43,497 nucleotides of DNA from Pseudomonadota bacterium. Lineage in GTDB: Bacteria; Pseudomonadota; Alphaproteobacteria; Acetobacterales; Acetobacteraceae. The position numbers were made by a program, and so were the translations under genes. Of this stretch, positions 35,160-43,452 are shown piece by piece (the stretch's first letter is position 1; every line of letters starts with the position of its first letter). The stretch covers positions 1 through 43,497 of the forward strand of contig JAJZFA010000058.1 of NCBI GenBank assembly GCA_021805565.1, read 5' to 3'. Under the pieces are notes generated by a model. That model did no database searches. It saw only the letters and a list, made by a program, of their open reading frames with translations, and was not told the DNA's origin.

Positions 35160-36546
35160 AATTCTGATTGTCGATGACGAGCCCGATATCAGGCTGCTGA
35201 TCGAAGGGCTGCTGCGCGATGAAGGCTATGAAACCCGCGGAGCCGGCGACGCCGATTCGGCGATCGCGGCATTTCGCGCCCGGCGGCCGTCGCTGGTCAT
35301 TCTGGACGTCTGGCTGCAAGGCTCCCGCATGGATGGCATCGGCATCCTGGAGACGATGCGCGCCGAGGATGCGCATGTGCCGGCGGTGATGATTTCCGGC
35401 CACGGCACGATCGAGATGGCCGTTGGCGCAATCCAGCATGGCGCTTACGATTTTATCGAAAAGCCGTTTCAGTCCGACCGGCTGCTGCTGATCGTCCGAC
35501 GCGCGCTGGAAGCGGCTGCCCTGGCCAGGGAAAACGCGGAACTGCGGCTGCGCGCCGGCCCGGAAGTGACGCTGACCGGAGATTCGCCGGTCATCGCCCA
35601 GCTCCGTTCGCAGGTGGAGCGTGTGGCGCCTACCGGATCGCGGGTGATGATCGCCGGCCCGGCCGGATCGGGCAAGGAAGTCGTTGCGCGGATGATCCAC
35701 GCTCGGTCCCGGCGATCGACCGGGCCAATCGTGGTGATGAACTGTGCGACGCTGAATCCGGTACGTTTTGAGGAAGAACTGTTCGGCATCGAGGGCGGCG
35801 CGGACGCCTCCGCGCAACCAAGGCGGACGGGCGTGCTGGAACGCGCGCATACCGGCACGCTGCTGCTGGACGAGGTGTCCGATATGCCGATCGAGACCCA
35901 GGGTAAGATCGTGCGCGCATTGCAGGACCAGACCTTTGAACGGTTGGGCGGTTCGGTCCGGGTGAAGGTCGATGTGCGGGTACTGTCCACGACGAACCGG
36001 GACCTGCAAGCCGAAATCGCCGCCGGACGGTTTCGCGAAGACCTGTATTACCGCCTCGCGGTCGTTCCGGTGAAAATACCGGCGCTGCGGGAACGGCGGG
36101 AAGACGTGCCCGCGCTGGCGTTGCATTTTATCGAACGGTCGGCGGACAGTTCGGGGATACCCGTACGGCCGCTGTCCGCCGATACGCTGGCGGCGTTGCA
36201 GGCCTATGACTGGCCGGGGAATGTTCGGCAGTTGCGCAACTTGATGGACTGGCTGTTGATCATGGCGCCGGGCAACGCGGGCGATCCGATCCGGGCGGAT
36301 ATGCTACCGCCCGAAATCGGGTCGCGGGCCCCAGCCCTGCTGAACATCGATCCGGCGGCCGATATTATGTCGCTGCCGCTACGAGAAGCCCGCGATTTAT
36401 TTGAAACTCAGTATTTGCACGCGCAGTTGTTGCGATTTGGCGGCAATATTTCCCGGACCGCTCAGTTCGTGGGGATGGAGCGATCGGCACTGCACCGGAA
36501 ACTGAAGCAGTTGGGCGTGAATTCGGACGAACGGGTCGGGGGATAG
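35149..36546 (+). CDS. ntrX: Response regulator NtrX
   Basis: A 465-residue NtrC-type regulator. The receiver has Asp53 (VILDVWLQGS) and Lys105 (FIEKPF). The AAA+ domain has Walker A GPAGSGKE (170-177), Walker B LLLDEV (238-243) and WPGNVRQLRNL; the C-terminal Fis-type helix-turn-helix is RTAQFVGMERSALHRKLKQLG. Where NtrC has GAFTGA, this protein reads GIEGGADASAQPRR, so the sigma54-contact loop is absent. That is a usual NtrX trait and implies regulation of sigma70-type promoters. The gene usually found next in this cluster, hfq, does not follow here. Confidence 0.97.
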   Translation: MAHEILIVDDEPDIRLLIEGLLRDEGYETRGAGDADSAIAAFRARRPSLVILDVWLQGSRMDGIGILETMRAEDAHVPAVMISGHGTIEMAVGAIQHGAYDFIEKPFQSDRLLLIVRRALEAAALARENAELRLRAGPEVTLTGDSPVIAQLRSQVERVAPTGSRVMIAGPAGSGKEVVARMIHARSRRSTGPIVVMNCATLNPVRFEEELFGIEGGADASAQPRRTGVLERAHTGTLLLDEVSDMPIETQGKIVRALQDQTFERLGGSVRVKVDVRVLSTTNRDLQAEIAAGRFREDLYYRLAVVPVKIPALRERREDVPALALHFIERSADSSGIPVRPLSADTLAALQAYDWPGNVRQLRNLMDWLLIMAPGNAGDPIRADMLPPEIGSRAPALLNIDPAADIMSLPLREARDLFETQYLHAQLLRFGGNISRTAQFVGMERSALHRKLKQLGVNSDERVGG

Positions 36547-36663
36547 GGCGCGGCCGGGACAGGGCGATAGCGCACCTGCCATGGACTGAATACTATCCCT
36601 TCCCGCTTCACCGCGCAGGGTTGTCGCAAACCGGACGGCACTGGGGTCCGTACGCCGCGCCCG

Positions 36664-37332
36664 CTAGCGCGACTGCGCGGTCTCGTAATCGCCGATAAGC
36701 CAATCCGCCGGTTCGGCCACCGCGTCGTCATACCATTCCGCAACCAGCGGATGCGCCCGCACCGCGGCGCAATACGCCGCCGTGGCGGGCGAACCCGCAA
36801 CGCCCCAGCCCAGAAACCGCGCCACAACCGGCGCGAACATCGCATCCGCCGCGCCGAACGCCGCGCCGAACAGAAATGGGCCGTCCGCCCCGAACCGGGC
36901 GCGCGTATCCGCCCACAGCGCCTCGATCCGCGCGATATCGTTCAACGCGCCCGGCATCCGGCCCAATCCGGAAAAGTCCCGCCCCAAATTCATCCACATC
37001 GCCGATCGCAAATCGCGGAACCCGGCATGCATTTCCGCCGCCACCGATCGCGCATGCGCGCGCGCCACGCGATCCGCCGGCCACAAGGCTGGCGCGAATT
37101 CCGAGCAGTAATCGCAAATTGCCAGCGATTCCCAAACGCGGGCGCCATTATGCTCAAGGAACGGCACCAGCCCGTTCGGCGACAGGTCCGCGATCGCCTT
37201 GGTCGGCCCTGGCCGCGTAAACCGTAAGACCCGCACATCCACATCCAGGCTCGCCAGCCGCACCGCCAGCCAGCCCCGCATCGACCATGACGAGTATCGC
37301 CTGTGTCCGATATACAGCGTTCCGTCAGACAT
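36664..37332 (-). CDS. Glutathione S-transferase family protein
   Basis: A cytosolic protein of 222 residues. The N-terminal thioredoxin-like domain reads LYIGHRRYSSWSMRGWLAVRLA, with the S-x-W-S-x-R active-site region seen in bacterial GSTs of this subgroup, then SPNGLVPFLEHNG and WESLAICDY (cis-Pro and glutathione-binding regions). The C-terminal helical domain ends in PLVAEWYDDAVAEP. The ATG at 37332 follows GGGAGAGG. It is convergent with ntrX and divergent from the amidase gene. Substrate unknown. Confidence 0.92.
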   Translation of the reverse strand: MSDGTLYIGHRRYSSWSMRGWLAVRLASLDVDVRVLRFTRPGPTKAIADLSPNGLVPFLEHNGARVWESLAICDYCSEFAPALWPADRVARAHARSVAAEMHAGFRDLRSAMWMNLGRDFSGLGRMPGALNDIARIEALWADTRARFGADGPFLFGAAFGAADAMFAPVVARFLGWGVAGSPATAAYCAAVRAHPLVAEWYDDAVAEPADWLIGDYETAQSR

Positions 37333-37509
37333 CGACCTCTCCCTCAACGGCGCCGAGCGCGCATACTCCAGGCCGTCCACCGTCCGGCCAACGGGCCGGC
37401 GCGATCCACGGGCACCCGCCCCGGCGGCCCGGACGTGCCCGTCAGCGGAATGGGTTTGGCGGACGGGTCAGTCATGCCATGCTCCCCGGACAGCTTACAA
37501 GGAAGCATC

Positions 37510-38847
37510 ATGCGCACGATCGACGAACTCGCCCAGGCCTTGTCGGCGGGCACCGTGACCAGCCGGTCGCTGATCGAGGACTCGCTCGCCAAGATCGCCG
37601 ATCCGTCGGGGGAGGGCGCGCGGACGTTCGTCAAAGTTCACGCCGAACAGGCGCGGGCCATGGCGGACGCCGCCGATGGGCTGCGCAAGGCGAACCGGTC
37701 GTCCGGTCGCTACGCGGGCATTCCCATCGCGCTGAAAGATTTGTTCGACGTCGCCGGGGAGCCAACTCCCGCCGGATCGGCCGTTCTTGCCAATGCGCCG
37801 CATGCCGTCGCGCATGCCCCGGTCGTTACCCGCATGCTGGCCGCCGGCTTCATCCCCGTCGGCCGGGTTAACATGACGGAGTTCGCGTTTTCCGGCCTGG
37901 GAATTAACCCGCATTTCGGCACGCCTTCCAGCCCGTGGGACCGCGCGTCGCGACGCATTCCCGGCGGCAGTTCGTCCGGCACCGCCGTCGCGGTAGCGGA
38001 TGGCATGGCCGCAGCCGGCCTGGGCACCGATACCGGGGGTTCCTGCCGTATCCCCGCCGCGTTCTGCGGCATTGTCGGGTATAAACCCACCGCGAGGCGC
38101 GTGCCCCTCGCGGGCGTGCTGCCGCTGGCGCCGTCGCTTGATTCGGTCGGCCCGCTGGCCCCCAGTGTCGCCTGCTGTGCTGCCATCGACGCCATCCTGG
38201 CCGGCGAAACCCCGGCCGCACCCGTCCCCGCGCGCCTCCGCGGCCTGCGTCTGGCGGTGCCCGAAAACCTTGTGCTGGACAGCATGGACGATACCGTGGC
38301 CGCCGCGTTCGGCCGCGCGCTGTCCGTGCTGTCCGCCGCCGGCGCCCATATCGAGAAAACCCGGTTCGCGACATTCGGGGAACTGCCGGCGCTGAATGCC
38401 AATGGCGGGTTTGCGGCGTCGGAAGCCTATGCCTGGCATCGGAGGCTGTTGGCGGCGAAGGGGGCCGGCTATGACCCGCGCATTCGCGTTCGCATCGCGC
38501 GCGGCGAGGGCATCGGCGCGGCGGATTACCTCGATCTGCTGAACGCCCGCGCGCGCCTTATCGCGGCTTTCGAACGGGAGACCGCTCCGTACGATTGCGT
38601 ACTGATGCCCAGCGTGCCGATCGTCGCGCCGCGTATTGCGGAACTGGACGATGAACGGGCATACAACACCGCCAACATGCTGATTTTACGCAACACCGCC
38701 CTGGGCAACGTTCTGGACCGCTGCGCGATTACGGTGCCTTGCCATCGTGCGGGCGACGCACCGGCCGGGCTGATGCTGATGGGCGAAACCATGGGCGACG
38801 GGCGCCTGTTCGGGATAGCCGCGGCGGTGGAGGCGGCGCTGGCGTAA
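37510..38847 (+). CDS. Amidase-signature family amidohydrolase
   Basis: A 445-residue amidase. The Ser-cisSer-Lys triad of the family is complete: Lys76 in ALKDLFD, Ser154 in RIPGGSSSG and Ser178 in GTDTGGSCRIP. The later segment IVGYKPTARRVPLAGVLPLAPSLDSVGPLA is typical. It could hydrolyse a small amide such as a carboxamide or mandelamide; it is not clearly the GatA subunit, as no gatB or gatC is near. The ATG at 37510 has AAGGA about 6 nt upstream. It probably forms its own transcript. Confidence 0.93.
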   Translation: MRTIDELAQALSAGTVTSRSLIEDSLAKIADPSGEGARTFVKVHAEQARAMADAADGLRKANRSSGRYAGIPIALKDLFDVAGEPTPAGSAVLANAPHAVAHAPVVTRMLAAGFIPVGRVNMTEFAFSGLGINPHFGTPSSPWDRASRRIPGGSSSGTAVAVADGMAAAGLGTDTGGSCRIPAAFCGIVGYKPTARRVPLAGVLPLAPSLDSVGPLAPSVACCAAIDAILAGETPAAPVPARLRGLRLAVPENLVLDSMDDTVAAAFGRALSVLSAAGAHIEKTRFATFGELPALNANGGFAASEAYAWHRRLLAAKGAGYDPRIRVRIARGEGIGAADYLDLLNARARLIAAFERETAPYDCVLMPSVPIVAPRIAELDDERAYNTANMLILRNTALGNVLDRCAITVPCHRAGDAPAGLMLMGETMGDGRLFGIAAAVEAALA

Positions 38848-38861
38848 CTCGCGCCCCGGCA

Positions 38862-38878
38862 AACCGGAACCGCCGGTT
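38862..38878 (+). terminator. Weak stem-loop after the amidase gene
   Basis: AACCGG-AACCG-CCGGTT forms a perfect 6-bp stem with a 5-nt loop, 14 nt after the amidase stop codon, followed by a second small stem (CGGC-AAC-GCCG). No T tract follows, so termination is uncertain. Confidence 0.3.
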
Positions 38879-38953
38879 GACGGCAACGCCGACCCTGCTC
38901 TTTCATAACCTCAGCCGGTCGCCACCGTGCCGCCATGGCTGGAGACGTAATAC

Positions 38954-39631
38954 GTGGATGTCATACCAGCCGGGAAAATGTCCCCTCCAGGCGAACCGGG
39001 CCTGGCACTACGTATGCGAAACCGTGTCGCCGGCCTGCACCGCAGGGCCGAACGCACCGGAATCGTCGCCGCGCTGATGACGGGGAGCGTGACGCAATCG
39101 GGGTACAGTCTGTATCTACGTAACCTGTTGCCCGCCTATCAGGCCATGGAACGCGCGCTGTTCAGGCATCGCGACCGTGCTGCAATCGCGCCTTTTGCCC
39201 AGCCCGCGTTATATCGCGCCGAAGCCATCCAGGCCGATCTCGATGCGATCGCGCCGCCCGGATGGCGTGCCACCCTGCCGGTGGTCCCCACCGCGGAACG
39301 GTATGCGGCACGGATCGCCTGGGCCGGCGACGCCTGCGCCGACCTTCTGCTCGCCCATGCCTACACCCGATATCTCGGCGACCTCAGCGGTGGGCAAATC
39401 ATGCGTGCAAGGTTACAGCGCCTGTTCGGTGCGGATTTCCGCGCCACGGCCTTCGCCGATTTCCCCGCGATTGCCGACGTCGCGGCGTTTAAGGACGGTT
39501 TCCGGATCGCCCTGGACGCAGCCGGACAAGCCATGCACCGCCCGGATCGCGTTGTGGAAGAAGCCGCGCTGGCGTTCGAGATGAATATACAATTGTCCGG
39601 CGAGGTCGCCGCCTTAAGTACTTGTACGTAA
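38954..39631 (+). CDS. bphO: Heme oxygenase (biliverdin-producing), BphO-type
   Basis: Opens heme to biliverdin, the chromophore of bacteriophytochromes. The frame gives 225 residues with the family marks: proximal His in AGLHRRAE (residue 29 from this start), YLRNLLPAYQAME (about 54-66), and the distal-helix motif YLGDLSGGQIM (about 140-150). The GTG at 38954 has GGAG 9 nt upstream; ATG at 38978 or 39014 would shorten the protein by 8 or 20 residues and is possible. It lies just before ppsR and the phytochrome gene, so its product is likely used by that phytochrome. Confidence 0.92.
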   Translation: MDVIPAGKMSPPGEPGLALRMRNRVAGLHRRAERTGIVAALMTGSVTQSGYSLYLRNLLPAYQAMERALFRHRDRAAIAPFAQPALYRAEAIQADLDAIAPPGWRATLPVVPTAERYAARIAWAGDACADLLLAHAYTRYLGDLSGGQIMRARLQRLFGADFRATAFADFPAIADVAAFKDGFRIALDAAGQAMHRPDRVVEEAALAFEMNIQLSGEVAALSTCT

Positions 39632-39735
39632 AAGGCGACGCCGGCACGTGTTTCCGCGCCGAACAACGCACATAATCCAAAGCAAACCGCGATATAACGG
39701 CAATTTGCGATCGAATTGAACATTAGCAGCGATTT

Positions 39736-39765
39736 TTGAGGGATTTCCCGCTTTGGCACTATAAT
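39736..39765 (+). promoter_or_regulatory. Sigma70-type promoter of ppsR
   Basis: TTGAGG (39736-39741) and a perfect TATAAT (39760-39765) are separated by 18 bp. Transcription should begin near 39772, giving a leader of about 45 nt before the coding region. TTGGCAC overlaps the spacer and looks a little like a sigma54 -24 box, but the -12 element does not fit. Confidence 0.6.
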
Positions 39766-39804
39766 TCCGCCCGGCAAATCCCTATCCTAGGTGTGGTCGT
39801 CTCC

Positions 39805-39810
39805 AGGAGG
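39805..39810 (+). promoter_or_regulatory. Perfect Shine-Dalgarno AGGAGG of ppsR
   Basis: AGGAGG is followed after 5 nt by an in-frame ATC (39816). The first ordinary start codon in the frame, TTG at 39831, is 20 nt away, too far for normal use. The site therefore points to an ATC start. Confidence 0.6.
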
Positions 39811-39830
39811 TTACTATCGCTGTCATTCAG

Positions 39831-41183
39831 TTGCAGGGCGTGTCTATAGCCCAACCAGATGTAACCCTGATGCTCGATCTGGATGGCGTCATCCGGGACG
39901 TAACCTTGTCAAACGCCGTGTCCAATGAATCCGCCGATGACTGGCTCGGGCGCCCGTGGGCCGATATCGTGGGCGACACTGTCAGCGGCAAAATCGTCCG
40001 CATGCTGGCGGATGCCCGCGAAAGCGGCGTTTCCGCCTACCGCCAGGTCAATCAGCGCTTTCCCAGCGGCCTGGAACTGCCGATGGAATACACCACCGTC
40101 CGCCTCGGCGGAAAGGGCGGCCTGATCGCCATCGGCCGCAACCTGAACGCCGTCGCCGAACTTCAGTCGCGCCTGATCGCAGCCCAGCAGGCGGTCGAGC
40201 AGGAATACTGGAAACTGCGCGAGGTCGAAACCCGCTACCGCCTGCTGTTCGACGCTTCCAACGAAGCCGTACTCATGCTGCAGGCCGACTCGCTACGCAT
40301 TGTGGAGGCCAATCCCGCCGCCATTCGCACCCTCGGCCTCGCCCGCGGACGCGACCTGCTGCCCGAATTAACAGTGGACGAGCGCACAACATTTCAGGCG
40401 ATGCTACAGCGCGTGCGCCAGTCCGGCCGAGCGCCCGGCGTTCTGCTGCATCTTGGCGCCGATCGTTCCGCCTGGACCGTACGCGCATCGTTAATGACCA
40501 GCGAACCCGGCCCGATGTTTCTGGTTCAACTCGCATCCACCGGCGGCACGCCGGTTGCGATACGCGGCGCCGAACAGATCGCCTTGGATGACTACGTCGA
40601 TCGCATGCCGGACGCATTCGTCGTGATCGATCGCGACGGATCGATCCGGCGCACGAACCGGGCGTTTCTCGATCTCGTCCAGATCGGCGGAGAAGGCGCG
40701 GTCCTGAATGAGCCGCTCGGCCGCTGGCTGTCCCGCCCGGGCGCCGATCTGTCCGTCCTGCTGGCCAACCTCAACCGTCACGGTTCGGTGCGCTTGTTCG
40801 CGACGACCTTACAGGGCGAACTCGGAACAGATACGGCGGTGGAAATATCCGCTGTCGGTAACGCGGCCGTCAAACCGGACCATATCGCGCTGGTACTGCG
40901 AGACGTGGGCCGCCGGCTGTCTGTGTCCGAAGACGAAACCAGCCTGCAAGCAGCGCTCGGCGCGATTATCGCGCAATCCGCCAAAACCTCGCTGCACAGC
41001 CTGGTGAAAGATACCGTTGGACTTGTGGAACGGCACTATATCGCTGCCGCACTGGCATTGTCCGATGGAAACCGCACCGCCGCCGCCGAGATACTGGGCA
41101 TGAGCCGACAGGGGTTCTATAAGAAACTCGCGCAATACGATATGGACGGTCATTCCCGCACAGGCGCATACTCGGAAAAATAA
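39831..41183 (+). CDS. ppsR: Photosynthesis gene repressor PpsR/CrtJ
   Basis: A DNA-binding repressor of bacteriochlorophyll, carotenoid and light-harvesting genes. The 450 residues (from TTG at 39831) show the PpsR order: N-terminal PAS (about 8-110, opening VTLMLDLDGVIRDV), a long helical Q-linker (about 110-140, SRLIAAQQAVEQEYWKLRE), a PAS domain (about 140-250), another PAS (about 262-375) and a Fis-type helix-turn-helix (NRTAAAEILGMSRQGFYKKL). No ATG or GTG lies near the ribosome binding site; translation more likely starts at ATC 39816, adding five residues. The protein contains no Cys, so redox control through a thiol, known for CrtJ/PpsR of Rhodobacter, cannot occur. The phytochrome gene follows after 18 nt, which suggests light control. 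Confidence 0.93.
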   Translation: MQGVSIAQPDVTLMLDLDGVIRDVTLSNAVSNESADDWLGRPWADIVGDTVSGKIVRMLADARESGVSAYRQVNQRFPSGLELPMEYTTVRLGGKGGLIAIGRNLNAVAELQSRLIAAQQAVEQEYWKLREVETRYRLLFDASNEAVLMLQADSLRIVEANPAAIRTLGLARGRDLLPELTVDERTTFQAMLQRVRQSGRAPGVLLHLGADRSAWTVRASLMTSEPGPMFLVQLASTGGTPVAIRGAEQIALDDYVDRMPDAFVVIDRDGSIRRTNRAFLDLVQIGGEGAVLNEPLGRWLSRPGADLSVLLANLNRHGSVRLFATTLQGELGTDTAVEISAVGNAAVKPDHIALVLRDVGRRLSVSEDETSLQAALGAIIAQSAKTSLHSLVKDTVGLVERHYIAAALALSDGNRTAAAEILGMSRQGFYKKLAQYDMDGHSRTGAYSEK

Positions 41184-41201
41184 TATGCCGGGAGGCGAGA
41201 C

Positions 41202-43370
41202 GTGCCGACGCTTGCCGCGACGGGCCCCGCCTTTGGCGAGGCAGACCTTCTAAACTGTGAGCGGGAGCAAATCCACCTCGCCGGATCGATCCAGCCACTC
41301 GGCGCTCTTCTGCTGCTGCGGGAGCCCGATAACGTCATCGTTCAGATTAGCGAAAACGCAGCCGGCTTTCTTGGCCTCGACGACCTGCCGCTGGATGCCA
41401 CGCTCGACACGATCCCAGGCGATCTGGCCGAACGGCTGCGTCCGCATCTCGCGGACCCGCTGCTCGACATCGCACGCGGTGTCCGCTGCCATATCGGTCG
41501 TAACCGTACTCCATTCGATTGCCTGATCCATCGTCCGCTGGGCGGCGGGGTCATCATCGAACTTGAACGGGCCGGACCGGCGGCCGAACTGTCCCGCCAT
41601 TTGGAAAAGGCCTTGCAGTCGGTTATGGCAATGGCCACCGTGCGGTCGCTTTGCGACGAAACGGCCACAATATTCAAGGCACTCACCGGATATGACCGGG
41701 TGATGGTGTATCGCTTCGACGATGCGGGTAACGGCGAAGTGCTGTCCGAAGCGAAAGAGCCGACACTGGACGCGTTACTGGGAAATCGTTACCCAGCTTC
41801 CGATATTCCCCAGATCGCACGGCGTCTGTATATTCGGAATCGAATCCGGGTGCTCCACGATGTCGAATACAGGCCCGTCCCCCTGATACCCAGCCTGTCG
41901 CCGGTCAGTGGCGAGCAGTTGGATATGTCGCTGTGCTTTCTTCGCAGTTCATCGCCGATCCACGTCCAGTATCTGAAGAATATGGGCGTCCGCGGCACGC
42001 TGGTCGTGTCTTTGATGGTGAACGGCAAGCTGTGGGGCCTGGTGTCATGCCACCACTACGTCCCGCGGTTCATCCATTTTGAGGAACGGACAGTCTGCGA
42101 GTTGCTCGCGGAAGCCGTCGGCACCCGGATCGCCGCCCTGGAAAGCTTTGTCCAAGCGCAGGCCGAGATCTCTGTCCGCCGGCTGGAACAGCGGATGATC
42201 CGGGCAATCTCACGCGAAGGCGACTGGCGCGGTGCGCTGTTCGACCACGCCACCGCGTTGTTGGAACCTGTCGGTGCAACAGGCGCCGCCTTGCTGTTCG
42301 AAGGCGAGATCCGCACGGTCGGCGATGTGCCCGCGACATCGTCGATGCGGGACATCGGCCGGTGGCTGGACGCGCAGCCGCGCTCCGGCCTGGTGGCAGC
42401 CACGGCGTTCGGCCGGGATGTACCTGAATTCCAGGCCTTGACGCCGATCGCCAGCGGGCTGCTCGCGGTGCCTGTTTCAACCATGCCGGGCGAGTATCTT
42501 GTCTGGCTGCGGCCGGAACGGGTGCAAACCGTCACCTGGGGCGGCAATCCGTTCGAACCGCATGGGGTGGGCGACGATCCATCCACCCTGTCGCCGCGGC
42601 GGTCCTTTGCGCAATGGCATCAGGTGGTGGAAGGGACGGCCGATTCGTGGGGACCCGCCGATCTTGCGGCCGCTCGGCTGATCGGGGAGACGGTCGCCGA
42701 TGTCGTGACCCAGTTCCGGTCGGTTCGCTCGCTGATCGCCGAGGACCAACTCGATCAGGTCCGCCGCCAGGTTCAGCAATCGGGCAATCCCGTCATCATC
42801 GCCGACGCGGACGGTGCGATCCTGCAGATCAATTCGGCCTTCGATGCGTTGCTACCGCCGCGTACCAGGCGGCCCGCGTCCATCGCCGAGCTCAGAACGC
42901 TGTTTTCGGGCCCCGAGGAATCGATTCGTGCCCTGGCCGATCTGGTGAAAAGTCGCCGCGGCTGGCGGGGCGAACTCGTCATGAACCGCGGCGGCAATAG
43001 TGTTACGCCCCTGCTGCTGCGCGCCGACCCGGTCTTCGCCGCGCGGGACCGCTCCCTCGGATTCGTCCTGATGTTCACCGACCTGACCGAACGTCAGGCG
43101 GCGGAAACGGCTCGCCGGAAGTTCCAGGAAGGGGTGATCGAACAGCATCGCCCGATGGCCGGCCGGCTCGACACCAAGGCGGACCTGATGTTTCGCAATC
43201 TGCTGTCGGCGATGGTGGAAAACGCCCAGCTCGCCGCACTGGAAATTGCCGACGGTGTCGATCCTTCGGAAATGCCGGCGATGCTGGAAGCCGTGCGGGC
43301 GTCGGTCGCCCGAACCGCCGAGATGCTGGGCCACTTGATCTGGCACGCTTCGCACGGAGGGACCGATTAG
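41202..43370 (+). CDS. bphP: Bacteriophytochrome without kinase domain (BphP1-like)
   Basis: A red/far-red photoreceptor of 722 residues. The photosensory core is complete: PAS (about 15-130) with the biliverdin-binding Cys19 in LLNCEREQIH, GAF (about 140-310) with PASDIP (198-203), SPIHVQYLKNMGVRG and HHYVPRF, and PHY (about 320-500) with tongue elements WGGNP and SPRRSFAQW. A further PAS follows (about 520-640, ending FTDLTERQ). The C-terminal 80 residues (NLLSAMVENAQLAALEIADGV, VARTAEMLGHL) are a helical dimer-like output region; no H-box or ATPase domain is present. This matches phytochromes that bind and antagonise PpsR rather than phosphorylate a regulator. The GTG start at 41202 has GGAGG 7 nt upstream. 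Co-transcribed with ppsR. Confidence 0.95.
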   Translation: MPTLAATGPAFGEADLLNCEREQIHLAGSIQPLGALLLLREPDNVIVQISENAAGFLGLDDLPLDATLDTIPGDLAERLRPHLADPLLDIARGVRCHIGRNRTPFDCLIHRPLGGGVIIELERAGPAAELSRHLEKALQSVMAMATVRSLCDETATIFKALTGYDRVMVYRFDDAGNGEVLSEAKEPTLDALLGNRYPASDIPQIARRLYIRNRIRVLHDVEYRPVPLIPSLSPVSGEQLDMSLCFLRSSSPIHVQYLKNMGVRGTLVVSLMVNGKLWGLVSCHHYVPRFIHFEERTVCELLAEAVGTRIAALESFVQAQAEISVRRLEQRMIRAISREGDWRGALFDHATALLEPVGATGAALLFEGEIRTVGDVPATSSMRDIGRWLDAQPRSGLVAATAFGRDVPEFQALTPIASGLLAVPVSTMPGEYLVWLRPERVQTVTWGGNPFEPHGVGDDPSTLSPRRSFAQWHQVVEGTADSWGPADLAAARLIGETVADVVTQFRSVRSLIAEDQLDQVRRQVQQSGNPVIIADADGAILQINSAFDALLPPRTRRPASIAELRTLFSGPEESIRALADLVKSRRGWRGELVMNRGGNSVTPLLLRADPVFAARDRSLGFVLMFTDLTERQAAETARRKFQEGVIEQHRPMAGRLDTKADLMFRNLLSAMVENAQLAALEIADGVDPSEMPAMLEAVRASVARTAEMLGHLIWHASHGGTD

Positions 43371-43390
43371 TTTGACAGAGTCGAATTACT

Positions 43391-43405
43391 TGGCATGTTT
43401 TTTGC
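43391..43405 (+). promoter_or_regulatory. Sigma54 (-24/-12) promoter
   Basis: TGGCATG-TTTT-TTGC fits the sigma54 consensus TGGCAYR-N4-TTGCW at every fixed position and is followed by T. It lies 20 nt after the phytochrome gene and points out of the window to the right, so it should drive the next gene. Activation would need an NtrC-type or NifA-type protein. Confidence 0.65.
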
Positions 43406-43452
43406 TCGATCATGAGGGCGCCTCCCGTCGCTGAGTGCGGAAGCGGGAGTCA

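Noticed and set aside
39649-39665. TGT-N11-ACA upstream of ppsR as a PpsR operator
   Set aside because: PpsR/CrtJ sites are TGT-N12-ACA; the spacing is one base short and there is no second site.
39755-39769. TGGCAC-N5-TTCCG as a sigma54 promoter of ppsR
   Set aside because: The -12 element needs GC and has CC, while a perfect TATAAT with a fair -35 box overlaps it.
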